A stretch of DNA of 5,095 bases from Draconibacterium sp. (lineage in GTDB: Bacteria > Bacteroidota > Bacteroidia > Bacteroidales > Prolixibacteraceae): NCBI GenBank assembly GCA_015493625.1, contig WGCT01000010.1, forward strand, positions 1 through 5,095, read 5' to 3'. The position numbers and the translations under genes are program-made. A model generated the notes under the pieces. That model ran no database searches, was not told where the DNA came from, and worked only from the letters and a program-made list of their open reading frames with translations. Below, one piece after another: positions 1 to 5,095 of the stretch. The first letter of the stretch is position 1. Every line of letters starts with the position of its first letter.

Positions 1-831
1 GTTATAACCTATTTTAAAAGTGAATATATTGCTGGAAGAACACCTTTTCCATGCGCATATTGCAATCCAAATATAAAGTTTGCTCAACTTCAGAAATACG
101 CAGAAATTGAAAATTGCGATTATATTGCAACAGGTCATTATGTTCAAATTATAAATTACCGAGGGAAAAGATACATTTTCAGAGGAAAGGACAACGACAA
201 AGACCAATCCTTTTTTCTTTGGGGATTATCGCAAAAATTAATTGAAAAATTAATTTTTCCACTTGGAGATTATGATAAACAGACGGTAAAAAAACTTGCA
301 AAAAATAAAGGCTTTTTATCGCTTGCAAATAAAAAAGAGAGCCTCGGAATTTGTTTTATAGAAGGTAATAATTACCGTAAATTTTTAAAATCTGAGGGAA
401 TTATTTCAAAACCCGGACTGTTTATCGACACAAAAGGAAACGTTTTAGGTAAGCATTCAGGAATTACAAATTACACTATCGGACAGAGGAGAGGTTTGGG
501 TTTACATCTCAATTATCCCGTTTTTGTCGCTAAATTTCTTCTAAATGAAAACAAAATTGTACTCGGAAATTATGCTGAATTGTATAAAAATAAACTCATA
601 ATAAAAGGCTATAAAATACTTGATAATGAGTTTGTTAATACTGGTGCTGAGTTGGTTGTAAGGGTACGTTACAGGCTTCAGGAAACCCCCTGTAATTTGA
701 ATATTTTAAACGATGATAGGGCTGAGGTCGTTTTATTAAAACCTGAAGCGATGATAGCCAACGGACAAACGGCTGTTTTTTACGATGGTGACAGATTGGT
801 GGGTGGTGGTTTTATTGAATCATCGGAATAG
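1..831 (+). CDS. mnmA: tRNA-specific 2-thiouridylase MnmA, 5'-truncated by the window edge
   Basis: MnmA is a cytoplasmic ATP-dependent thiolase that makes 2-thiouridine at wobble position 34 of the Lys, Glu and Gln tRNAs. The open frame runs from base 1 to a TAG stop at 829-831 (276 residues), so the start and the N-terminal PP-loop (SGGVDS) lie outside the window. Visible family marks are GRTPFPCAYCN (fragment residues 12-22), IATGHY (42-47), KDQSFFLW (67-74), FPLGD (86-90), KKESLGICFI (111-120), YTIGQRRGLG (158-167) and the C-terminal barrel ending FYDGDRLVGGG. The two catalytic cysteines are C21 and C118. They lie 97 residues apart, the same spacing as Cys102 and Cys199 in the E. coli enzyme, so about 81 residues should be missing. 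Bacteroidota often carry more than one mnmA copy, and I cannot say which this is. The gene is AT-rich: the first two 60-base lines each contain 19 G+C. It converges on rsgA. Confidence 0.96.
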   Translation, partial: VITYFKSEYIAGRTPFPCAYCNPNIKFAQLQKYAEIENCDYIATGHYVQIINYRGKRYIFRGKDNDKDQSFFLWGLSQKLIEKLIFPLGDYDKQTVKKLAKNKGFLSLANKKESLGICFIEGNNYRKFLKSEGIISKPGLFIDTKGNVLGKHSGITNYTIGQRRGLGLHLNYPVFVAKFLLNENKIVLGNYAELYKNKLIIKGYKILDNEFVNTGAELVVRVRYRLQETPCNLNILNDDRAEVVLLKPEAMIANGQTAVFYDGDRLVGGGFIESSE

Positions 832-854
832 AGAAAATTGATAGAAACAAAATT

Positions 855-1805
855 TTAATAGGCAGGCCTATATTTGTCATCGGCTTCCAATAATCCCAAA
901 TAACTTAAATAGCGCGATTTTGCAATTTTGCCCGTTTCAACGGCTAATTTAACAGCGCAACCCGGTTCGTGTGTATGCGAACAATTATTGTATTGGCAGT
1001 TCTCCGAAATTTTAAATATTTCAACAAAATAGTGCGAAATTTCCCACGGCTCCATCTCCAACATTCCAAAAGCTTTAATTCCCGGAGTATCTATTATATA
1101 ACCACCAAAATTTAATTTATATAATTCCGAAAATGTTGTCGTATGTTTTCCTGTTTTGTGCGAATCCGAAATCTCTTTCGTTTTTAAATTTAATCCGGGT
1201 TGTAAAATATTTATCAGTGTCGATTTACCAACTCCACTATGTCCGTTAAAAACATTTGTCTTGTTTTTTAACTCTTCTTTTAGTTGTTCCAATCCTTCCA
1301 ATGTTTTTGCTGACGTTGTAAGGCACTTATAACCAATGCTTTTATAGGTTTCAATTCGAGTAGTAAGTAATTTATTTTGCTCACTGTTGTAACGGTCTGT
1401 TTTATTAAAAACAAGTAAAACCGGAATGCGGTACGCTTCGGCCGAAGCCAAATAACGGTCGATAAAAGTAGTGGTTGTAACCGGATGACTGAGCGTAACA
1501 ACTAAAATTGCCTGGTCGATATTGGCAGCAATTATATGCGACTGTTTCGATAAATTAATAGAGCGGCGTACAATATAATTTTTGCGCTCTTCAATGGCGG
1601 TAATCAAACCAATTTTCTCTTGGTTTTCGTTTGCCGAAACAGTTTGAATGGTAAACTTTACCCGGTCTCCAACAGCAACCGGATTGGTACTTTTTATTCC
1701 TTTAATGCGAAATTTACCCTTAATTTTGCATTCAAAAGTCTCTCCTGTAGCGGTTTCTACGGTGTACCAGCTTCCTGTCGATTTTATTACTAATCCTTTA
1801 TTCAA
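855..1805 (-). CDS. rsgA: Ribosome small subunit-dependent GTPase RsgA (YjeQ), TTG start
   Basis: RsgA is a circularly permuted GTPase that checks late 30S subunit assembly and, on GTP hydrolysis, releases factors such as RbfA. At 316 residues it has normal family length. The order is an N-terminal OB-fold (about 1-75; GSWYTV at 11-16, NPVAVGDRV at 41-49), then G4 NKTD (134-137), G5 TSAK (164-167), P-loop GHSGVGKST (188-196), switch I GKHTTT (219-224) and G3 DTPG (239-242). G4 preceding G1 is the permutation hallmark. A C-terminal zinc site follows with C270, C275, H277 and C283 (C-x4-C-x-H-x5-C). The start is TTG at 1803-1805: an in-frame stop lies at 1845-1847, no ATG or GTG lies between, and the first internal methionine is residue 248, so an ATG start is impossible. 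No Shine-Dalgarno is visible. The 3' end is 23 bases from the end of convergent mnmA, with no terminator hairpin in the gap. Confidence 0.97.
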   Translation of the reverse strand: MNKGLVIKSTGSWYTVETATGETFECKIKGKFRIKGIKSTNPVAVGDRVKFTIQTVSANENQEKIGLITAIEERKNYIVRRSINLSKQSHIIAANIDQAILVVTLSHPVTTTTFIDRYLASAEAYRIPVLLVFNKTDRYNSEQNKLLTTRIETYKSIGYKCLTTSAKTLEGLEQLKEELKNKTNVFNGHSGVGKSTLINILQPGLNLKTKEISDSHKTGKHTTTFSELYKLNFGGYIIDTPGIKAFGMLEMEPWEISHYFVEIFKISENCQYNNCSHTHEPGCAVKLAVETGKIAKSRYLSYLGLLEADDKYRPAY

Positions 1806-1890
1806 ATTTATTGTTTTTTCAATTATATAAATAAAACCGGTATTCTACTCTTAATTAATGGTTTATTTAACTTTTCGAGAATTTTTATTT

Positions 1891-1933
1891 TTAACAAAAG
1901 TAGCCAATTTCAAATACAATTGAAATTGGCTAC
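1891..1933 (-). terminator. Intrinsic terminator downstream of tdh
   Basis: A perfect 14-base-pair inverted repeat has arms 1900-1913 (GTAGCCAATTTCAA) and 1920-1933 around a 6-base loop. Read on the minus strand, the stem is followed at once by TTTTGTTAA (1899-1891), as expected for Rho-independent termination of minus-strand transcripts. On the plus strand the stem is followed by GCCCGCC rather than T, so it is not bidirectional. It lies 92 bases past the tdh stop, separating tdh from rsgA, which therefore probably has its own promoter in the remaining bases of the spacer. I saw no convincing complete Bacteroidota promoter (-33 TTTG with -7 TAnnTTTG) there. One -7-like TACTTTTG falls on the stem/T-tract junction. 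Confidence 0.85.
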
Positions 1934-2002
1934 GCCCGCCCATTAAAGATTTCGGAAATCGAGCAAAGAAAAGTCACAAATATGCAGCTCAACGAGAATC
2001 TA

Positions 2003-2018
2003 TTTTTCACGTGGAACA
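2003..2018. promoter_or_regulatory. parS-like 16-mer (possible ParB binding site)
   Basis: The plus strand reads TTTTTCACGTGGAACA. The widely conserved chromosomal ParB site is TGTTNCACGTGAAACA. Read on the minus strand this site is TGTTCCACGTGAAAAA, which matches at every specified position but one. It sits in non-coding DNA between the tdh stop and the tdh terminator. The match is seen directly, while a segregation role is inference. Single near-matches can arise by chance, CACGTG is a common palindrome, and neither parA/parB nor dnaA is in view to show that this is the origin region. It could also be an unrelated regulator's operator. Confidence 0.3.
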
Positions 2019-2025
2019 AACGGTA

Positions 2026-3054
2026 TTATTCCCAATCTAAAATAATTTTTCCGCAATCACCTTTTTCCATAATTTCAAAAGCTTTTTGGTATTCATTGGC
2101 GTGGAAGCGGTGCGTTATTACCGGCGAAATATCTAGTCCACTAGTTAGCATCATTTCCATGTGGTACCACGTTTCATACATTTCGCGACCATAAATTCCC
2201 TTAAGTGTTAACCCTTTGAAAATAAGCTTACTCCAGTTTATTTCAGTCTTTTTAGGAAGCAATCCAAGCAAACTTATTTTTCCGCCGTTATACATATTAT
2301 TTACCATGTCGTTAAAGGCTACCGGCGATCCCGAGCACTCTAATCCAATATCGAAACCGGCTACCATTCCATGTTTTGCCATTGCCTCTTTTATGCTCTC
2401 TTTGGTTGGGTCTATTACCCGTGTTGCTCCAAGTTTACGTGCTAATTCGCGCCGGTACGGGCTTAAGTCGGTTCCAATAATGTTTCGTGCTCCCGAAAAT
2501 TTACAGATGGCTGCTGCCATGGCTCCAATTGGTCCGCCAATTCCGGTTATTAGCACATCTTCGCCAAGTAGTGGAAACGAAAGCGCAGTGTGAGTTGCAT
2601 TTCCAAACGGGTCCATTATTGCCATCATTTCGTCCGAAATACGCGTATCAATATGCAAAACATTTTTTGCCGGAACCGAAATATATTCAGCAAAACCGCC
2701 ATCTCTGTTTACGCCAATTCCTATAGTATTTTCGCAAATGTGTTGGCGGCCGCGCCGGCAATTTCTACAAAATCCACACGAAATATGCCCCTCAACAGTA
2801 ACGCGCTCACCAACTTTTACGCGGTCAACTTCCGACCCGGTTTCAACCACAGTTCCCATATATTCGTGCCCTATTGTAACCGGCGTCTTTATTGTTTGTT
2901 GCGCCCATTCATCCCATTTATAAATGTGCAAATCTGTGCCACAAATCGCCGCCTTTTTAATCTTAATTAATACATCATTTGGCCCCACTTCCGGCATCGG
3001 AACCTCCTCCATCCAAACCCCTTTTTCAGGTTTACTTTTAACTATTGCTTTCAC
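2026..3054 (-). CDS. tdh: L-threonine 3-dehydrogenase, zinc-dependent MDR type, GTG start
   Basis: TDH oxidises L-threonine with NAD+ to 2-amino-3-ketobutyrate, which a separate CoA ligase (Kbl) splits to glycine and acetyl-CoA. At 342 residues it aligns from end to end with the 341-residue E. coli enzyme as I recall it. Catalytic zinc residues are C38, H63 and E64, and structural zinc cysteines are C93, C96, C99 and C107, all at the E. coli positions. Other signatures are AICGTDLHIYKWDEW (36-50), GHEYMG (62-67), EGHISCG (88-94), DPFGNATHTA (148-157), KGIYGREMYETWY (285-297) and the end GKIILDWE. The Rossmann loop reads GIGGPIG (171-177), one glycine longer than GAGPIG of E. coli. The start is GTG at 3052-3054: an in-frame stop lies upstream at 3076-3078 with no ATG between, and MKAIVKSK matches the family N-terminus. 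No kbl gene lies beside it. It is followed by its own terminator and preceded by a long spacer, so it is probably monocistronic. Confidence 0.96.
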   Translation of the reverse strand: MKAIVKSKPEKGVWMEEVPMPEVGPNDVLIKIKKAAICGTDLHIYKWDEWAQQTIKTPVTIGHEYMGTVVETGSEVDRVKVGERVTVEGHISCGFCRNCRRGRQHICENTIGIGVNRDGGFAEYISVPAKNVLHIDTRISDEMMAIMDPFGNATHTALSFPLLGEDVLITGIGGPIGAMAAAICKFSGARNIIGTDLSPYRRELARKLGATRVIDPTKESIKEAMAKHGMVAGFDIGLECSGSPVAFNDMVNNMYNGGKISLLGLLPKKTEINWSKLIFKGLTLKGIYGREMYETWYHMEMMLTSGLDISPVITHRFHANEYQKAFEIMEKGDCGKIILDWE

Positions 3055-3140
3055 TTTGTACGTATTTTCAAGAAATTAAAATTATGTGCAAGATATAATT
3101 TTAAATCGATTGAGTATATAATAAAAATCAGGGTTTTGGG

Positions 3141-3284
3141 CTGGTGGCCGGGCTTTACGCAAGTAGCTCCCTCGTTTCGCCGGGGTTCATTTACACACTG
3201 GCGGGGCTCATTCCAATCGCCCGCCAGTGTGCTATTCATCCAACGGCTCATCTTCGGCAGGCTACTTGCTCCAATCCCTACCAG
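3141..3284. repeat. G+C-rich nested palindromic element (REP/BIME-like or structured RNA)
   Basis: The element is a hierarchy of inverted repeats sharing one centre. The tip is a perfect 12-bp stem, CACACTGGCGGG (3194-3205) with its complement at 3220-3231, around a 14-base loop. Further out is a perfect 9-bp stem, GCAAGTAGC (3159-3167) with GCTACTTGC (3261-3269). Outermost is CTGGT (3141-3145) with ACCAG (3280-3284). Short words recur on the minus strand: GATTGGA at 3212-3218 and 3270-3276, and ATGAGCC at 3205-3211 and 3245-3251. The island is about 59% G+C against roughly 19-26% in the flanks, which suggests an inserted mobile or dispersed repeat rather than local sequence. No T-run follows the tip stem on either strand, so it is not a simple terminator. 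Its position 86 bases upstream of tdh leaves a leader-RNA role possible. Family identity is not established. Confidence 0.6.
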
Positions 3285-3369
3285 AGCACGTAGCAACTGC
3301 AACTCATTTAAAAACGTTTAACATGCCTCGCAATTTGCGTATAAAATGTTATCATACCAAATTAACCTA

Positions 3370-3468
3370 ATAGTGCCGTATTGAATCTATTCTTTTGCAC
3401 AATCTTATCGTTAAAATATTGCAACTCAACCTTGTACAAAATAATTAAATTCAATTAAACGGCATTAT
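3370..3468. repeat. Imperfect inverted repeat pair
   Basis: ATAGTGCCGTATTGAAT (3370-3386) is an imperfect inverse complement of 3449-3468, which reads ATAATGCCGTTTAATTGAAT on the minus strand. The two share a TGCCG core and a TTGAAT end, with a gap and one or two mismatches between. The arms are 62 bases apart in very AT-rich DNA. The pair could be terminal repeats of a small non-autonomous element of about 99 bases, or chance similarity. No clear target-site duplication is seen. Confidence 0.25.
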
Positions 3469-3506
3469 AAAGTAAAACTAGGTGTAAGAAACAGATAGAA
3501 TTTGGT

Positions 3507-4724
3507 TTAGGCCAATAAATATTTACGCGAAATAAATTTTACAGGATACCACGAAACCACAAATCCAATAAGAAGTACAACCGTAAAAACCAGTAAAATA
3601 TCGGTAAAAGCTACATCAACCGGATAGGCCGAAATAACAAACGAGCCGTTTCCGGGTAGCGTAATAATTTCGAATTTAATTTGGGCCCAACACATCAACA
3701 CTCCCAGTATCGACCCGATAAAAGCTCCGGCAACAGAAATTAACCACCCTTCAAAAAGAAAAATACGACGTATAATTTGTGTTGTGGCACCCATACTACG
3801 AAGAATTAAAATATCCTCTTTCTTATCGATAATTACCATCGATAAACTACCCAGAATATTAAACGAAGCAATAATTAAAATAAAAACAAGAATTAAATAG
3901 GCAGCCCATTTTTCCGATTCCATTGTTTTGTAAATTAACTTATGTTGTTGGTATTTATTCTCAACAATAAAGTTTTTACCCACAATTTTTTGCACCTCTT
4001 TTTGCAGTTTTCCTGCATTGGCTATGGGCGATATTCCTAGTTCAATACTCGATACAAGTCCGTTACTGTCAAACAGTTCTGCGGCATAGTCGTACGAAAC
4101 AATTATGTATTTTGCATCAATATCTTCTAAAACTGCAAAAATTCCGGCCGGAAAAATATAGTTGTGGCGAATGGCTCGTGCAGGGTTTAACGAAACCTGC
4201 TTCCCTTTACGGGGCACATAAATCATAATATGGTCGGTTAACGATAGCCGAACACCCAAATTATATGCAACACCCTGCCCCAGAACAGCATAATTAATCC
4301 CATCGCGTTTTAACATATAACTGCCGTTTACAATTAGCGTGTCGATATTGGTGTACTTCACATAATTGGCCGGAACTCCTTTTACTGTGGCCGGATAAAT
4401 TTGGTTGCCGTATTTTAACAGTGCAACCTCCTCAAGTATTTCCGAATAATGAATAATACCGGGGTGATGTTTAAGTGGTTCGAAATTATACTCGGCAGGG
4501 TTAAACATTTTCCCTTTAACAGGTGTAATTTTCAGGTCGGGATCGAAATTGCTGTAAAATGTGGCAATCAGTCCGTTAAATCCGTTAAAAACCGAAAGTA
4601 CTATTATTAATGCCATTGTTCCAACAATAATTCCTGCTACCGAAATAGCCGAAATTATATTAATAATGTTCTGTTTCTTTTTCGAAATCAGGTATCGTTT
4701 TGCTATAAAAAATGGCAGATTCAA
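3507..4724 (-). CDS. LolC/LolE-family ABC transporter permease (FtsX-like), TTG start
   Basis: This is an inner-membrane permease of the lipoprotein-releasing type, which in proteobacteria works with the ATPase LolD to hand outer-membrane lipoproteins to LolA. Its 405 residues fit the family. Expected order is seen: a short cytoplasmic N-terminus (NLPFFIAKRYL), TM1 about 21-46, a periplasmic MacB-type domain about 47-272, then TM2 about 274-298, TM3 about 326-350 and TM4 about 373-395. Between TM2 and TM3 lies the coupling segment that contacts the ATPase (DKKEDILILRSMGATTQIIR, 300-319). ASFNILGSLSMV (286-297) and VLSVFNGF (42-49) are typical of the family. The start is TTG at 4722-4724: a stop precedes it in frame at 4734-4736 with no ATG between, the next methionine is residue 37 inside TM1, and NLPFFIAKRYL is the usual N-terminus. 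It begins 24 bases after rbfA, so co-transcription is likely. No lolD is nearby. LolC, LolE or a merged LolF role cannot be decided. Confidence 0.88.
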   Translation of the reverse strand: MNLPFFIAKRYLISKKKQNIINIISAISVAGIIVGTMALIIVLSVFNGFNGLIATFYSNFDPDLKITPVKGKMFNPAEYNFEPLKHHPGIIHYSEILEEVALLKYGNQIYPATVKGVPANYVKYTNIDTLIVNGSYMLKRDGINYAVLGQGVAYNLGVRLSLTDHIMIYVPRKGKQVSLNPARAIRHNYIFPAGIFAVLEDIDAKYIIVSYDYAAELFDSNGLVSSIELGISPIANAGKLQKEVQKIVGKNFIVENKYQQHKLIYKTMESEKWAAYLILVFILIIASFNILGSLSMVIIDKKEDILILRSMGATTQIIRRIFLFEGWLISVAGAFIGSILGVLMCWAQIKFEIITLPGNGSFVISAYPVDVAFTDILLVFTVVLLIGFVVSWYPVKFISRKYLLA

Positions 4725-4748
4725 AATAGTTATTTATTGTGTAATAAA

Positions 4749-5093
4749 CTATGTATGAAGTAGTTTATCGATGTTCTCTATATAATCTAGACTATCGTCG
4801 ATATAAAACTCAAGGTTCGGAATTACACGGAGAGTTTTTCCAACCTTACGACCAAAGTCTCCTCGTATTTGTTTGGTCATCTCTTTTAATTCTGCCAATA
4901 TCTCTTCTGCAAATTCCGAAGGAAAAATGCTCAGATAAATGCGTGCTATTCCTAAATCTTTGGTTACACGCACCACCGAAACACTAATTAGTTTACCCGG
5001 AAATTTAGCTTTGTTCAGTTTTAAAAGAATATCGGCCATTTCGCGCTGTACCAGCTTCGAGATTTTATTTTGTCGTGTACTGTATTGTTCCAT
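4749..5093 (-). CDS. rbfA: 30S ribosome-binding factor RbfA
   Basis: RbfA is a small cytoplasmic assembly factor that binds the immature 30S subunit near the 5' end of 16S rRNA and is needed for its processing and for growth in the cold. The 114-residue product has the single type II KH-like domain of the family: an N-terminal helix with RQNKISKLVQREMADIL (7-23), the strand pair ISVSVVRVTKDLGIARIYLS (36-55), and the closing motif in which KTLRVIPNLEFYIDDSLDYI (86-105) corresponds to the conserved R-x-P-x-L-x-F-x-x-D. The ATG at 5091-5093 fits the family N-terminus (MEQYSTRQNKISK), so the gene is complete with only two bases of upstream sequence in view. It ends in TAG at 4749-4751. The permease gene starts 24 bases later on the same strand, and this adjacency is, to my knowledge, common in Bacteroidota. 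Confidence 0.95.
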   Translation of the reverse strand: MEQYSTRQNKISKLVQREMADILLKLNKAKFPGKLISVSVVRVTKDLGIARIYLSIFPSEFAEEILAELKEMTKQIRGDFGRKVGKTLRVIPNLEFYIDDSLDYIENIDKLLHT

Positions 5094-5095
5094 AA

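Larger units (their letters stand above)
3055..3506. other. Long non-coding spacer between tdh and the Lol-type permease gene
   Basis: No credible gene lies in these 452 bases. The frames that stay open here only run through the repeat island and resemble nothing I recognise. Composition changes sharply inside it. Bases 3061-3130 contain 13 G+C of 70 and 3341-3490 contain 39 of 150, whereas 3141-3290 contain 88 of 150. The G+C-rich part is annotated as a palindromic repeat. The AT-rich 3061-3135 stretch must contain the tdh promoter, but no good TAnnTTTG box is present; TATATCTTG on the minus strand (around 3088-3096) is only a partial fit. No T-tract-followed hairpin for the permease gene was found directly after its stop. 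Confidence 0.7.

Noticed and set aside
496..831. Separate 111-residue gene starting at TTG 496
   Set aside because: The frame is open back to base 1 and the upstream part is plainly MnmA; this TTG encodes a leucine inside the conserved YTIGQRRGLG region.
1803..1810. TAAATTTG on the minus strand as a perfect -7 promoter box for rsgA
   Set aside because: It overlaps the TTG start codon itself; transcription from it would begin inside the gene, which has no later methionine before residue 248.
1948..1960. 13-base palindrome GATTTCGGAAATC beside the terminator
   Set aside because: It is too short and without flanking T-tract or partner motif; chance is the simplest explanation.
2161..2170. Perfect 10-base palindrome GTGGTACCAC
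   Set aside because: It lies within tdh codons for the conserved WYHME segment and is best explained by coding sequence.
2216..2970. Plus-strand open frames of 61-126 codons opposite tdh
   Set aside because: They are antisense shadows of a well-identified TDH gene, with no family signatures of their own.
3194..3231. The 12-bp stem as an intrinsic terminator for the permease gene
   Set aside because: No T-tract follows on either strand, the loop is 14 bases and it lies more than 270 bases past the stop codon.
3051..3321. Small proteins encoded across the G+C-rich island (83 residues on the minus strand, 61 on the plus strand)
   Set aside because: They exist because the palindrome is G+C-rich and short of stops on both strands; they resemble no protein I know and one overlaps the tdh start.
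1..5095. CRISPR arrays, tRNA/rRNA genes, insertion-sequence transposases, phage or defence genes
   Set aside because: Read for on both strands; no regularly spaced repeats, cloverleaf-like runs or diagnostic protein motifs were seen.

Overview
The window looks like ordinary chromosome from a member of the Bacteroidota, most likely the Bacteroidales/Marinilabiliales side. This is inferred from the protein signatures (MnmA with PFPCAYCN, RsgA beginning [13 protein letters not shown]), the rbfA-permease pair, AT-rich spacers and the lack of Shine-Dalgarno sequences before the genes. I cannot name a genus. All five coding regions are recognisable housekeeping or metabolic genes. I see no phage, transposase, CRISPR array, toxin-antitoxin or defence genes, and no tRNA or rRNA.

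Layout, left to right. A 5'-truncated mnmA (tRNA 2-thiouridylase, plus strand, 1-831) converges, across a 23-base gap, on rsgA (30S-maturation GTPase, minus strand, 855-1805). The spacer 1806-2025 holds a strong intrinsic terminator for the next gene and a parS-like 16-mer. Next is tdh (zinc-dependent L-threonine 3-dehydrogenase, minus, 2026-3054). A 452-base non-coding stretch (3055-3506) follows, very AT-rich except for a G+C-rich island of about 150 bases built from nested inverted repeats. Last come a LolC/LolE-type permease gene (minus, 3507-4724) and rbfA (minus, 4749-5093), 24 bases apart and probably one transcription unit with rbfA upstream.

How the genes relate. rbfA and rsgA act on the same process: RbfA binds the immature 30S subunit and RsgA (GTP-bound) is known to release it. 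mnmA modifies the wobble uridine of tRNAs, so three of five genes serve translation. tdh and the lipoprotein-release permease look unrelated to these and to each other. The terminator, the large spacer and the opposite strand of mnmA suggest at least four transcription units.

Four things are least explained by the gene annotation. They are the G+C-rich palindromic island (a probable dispersed mobile repeat or structured RNA), the parS-like site in the tdh 3' region, the non-ATG start codons forced on three of the four genes whose starts are visible, and a one-glycine insertion in the NAD-binding loop of TDH. None amounts to a clear new biological system.
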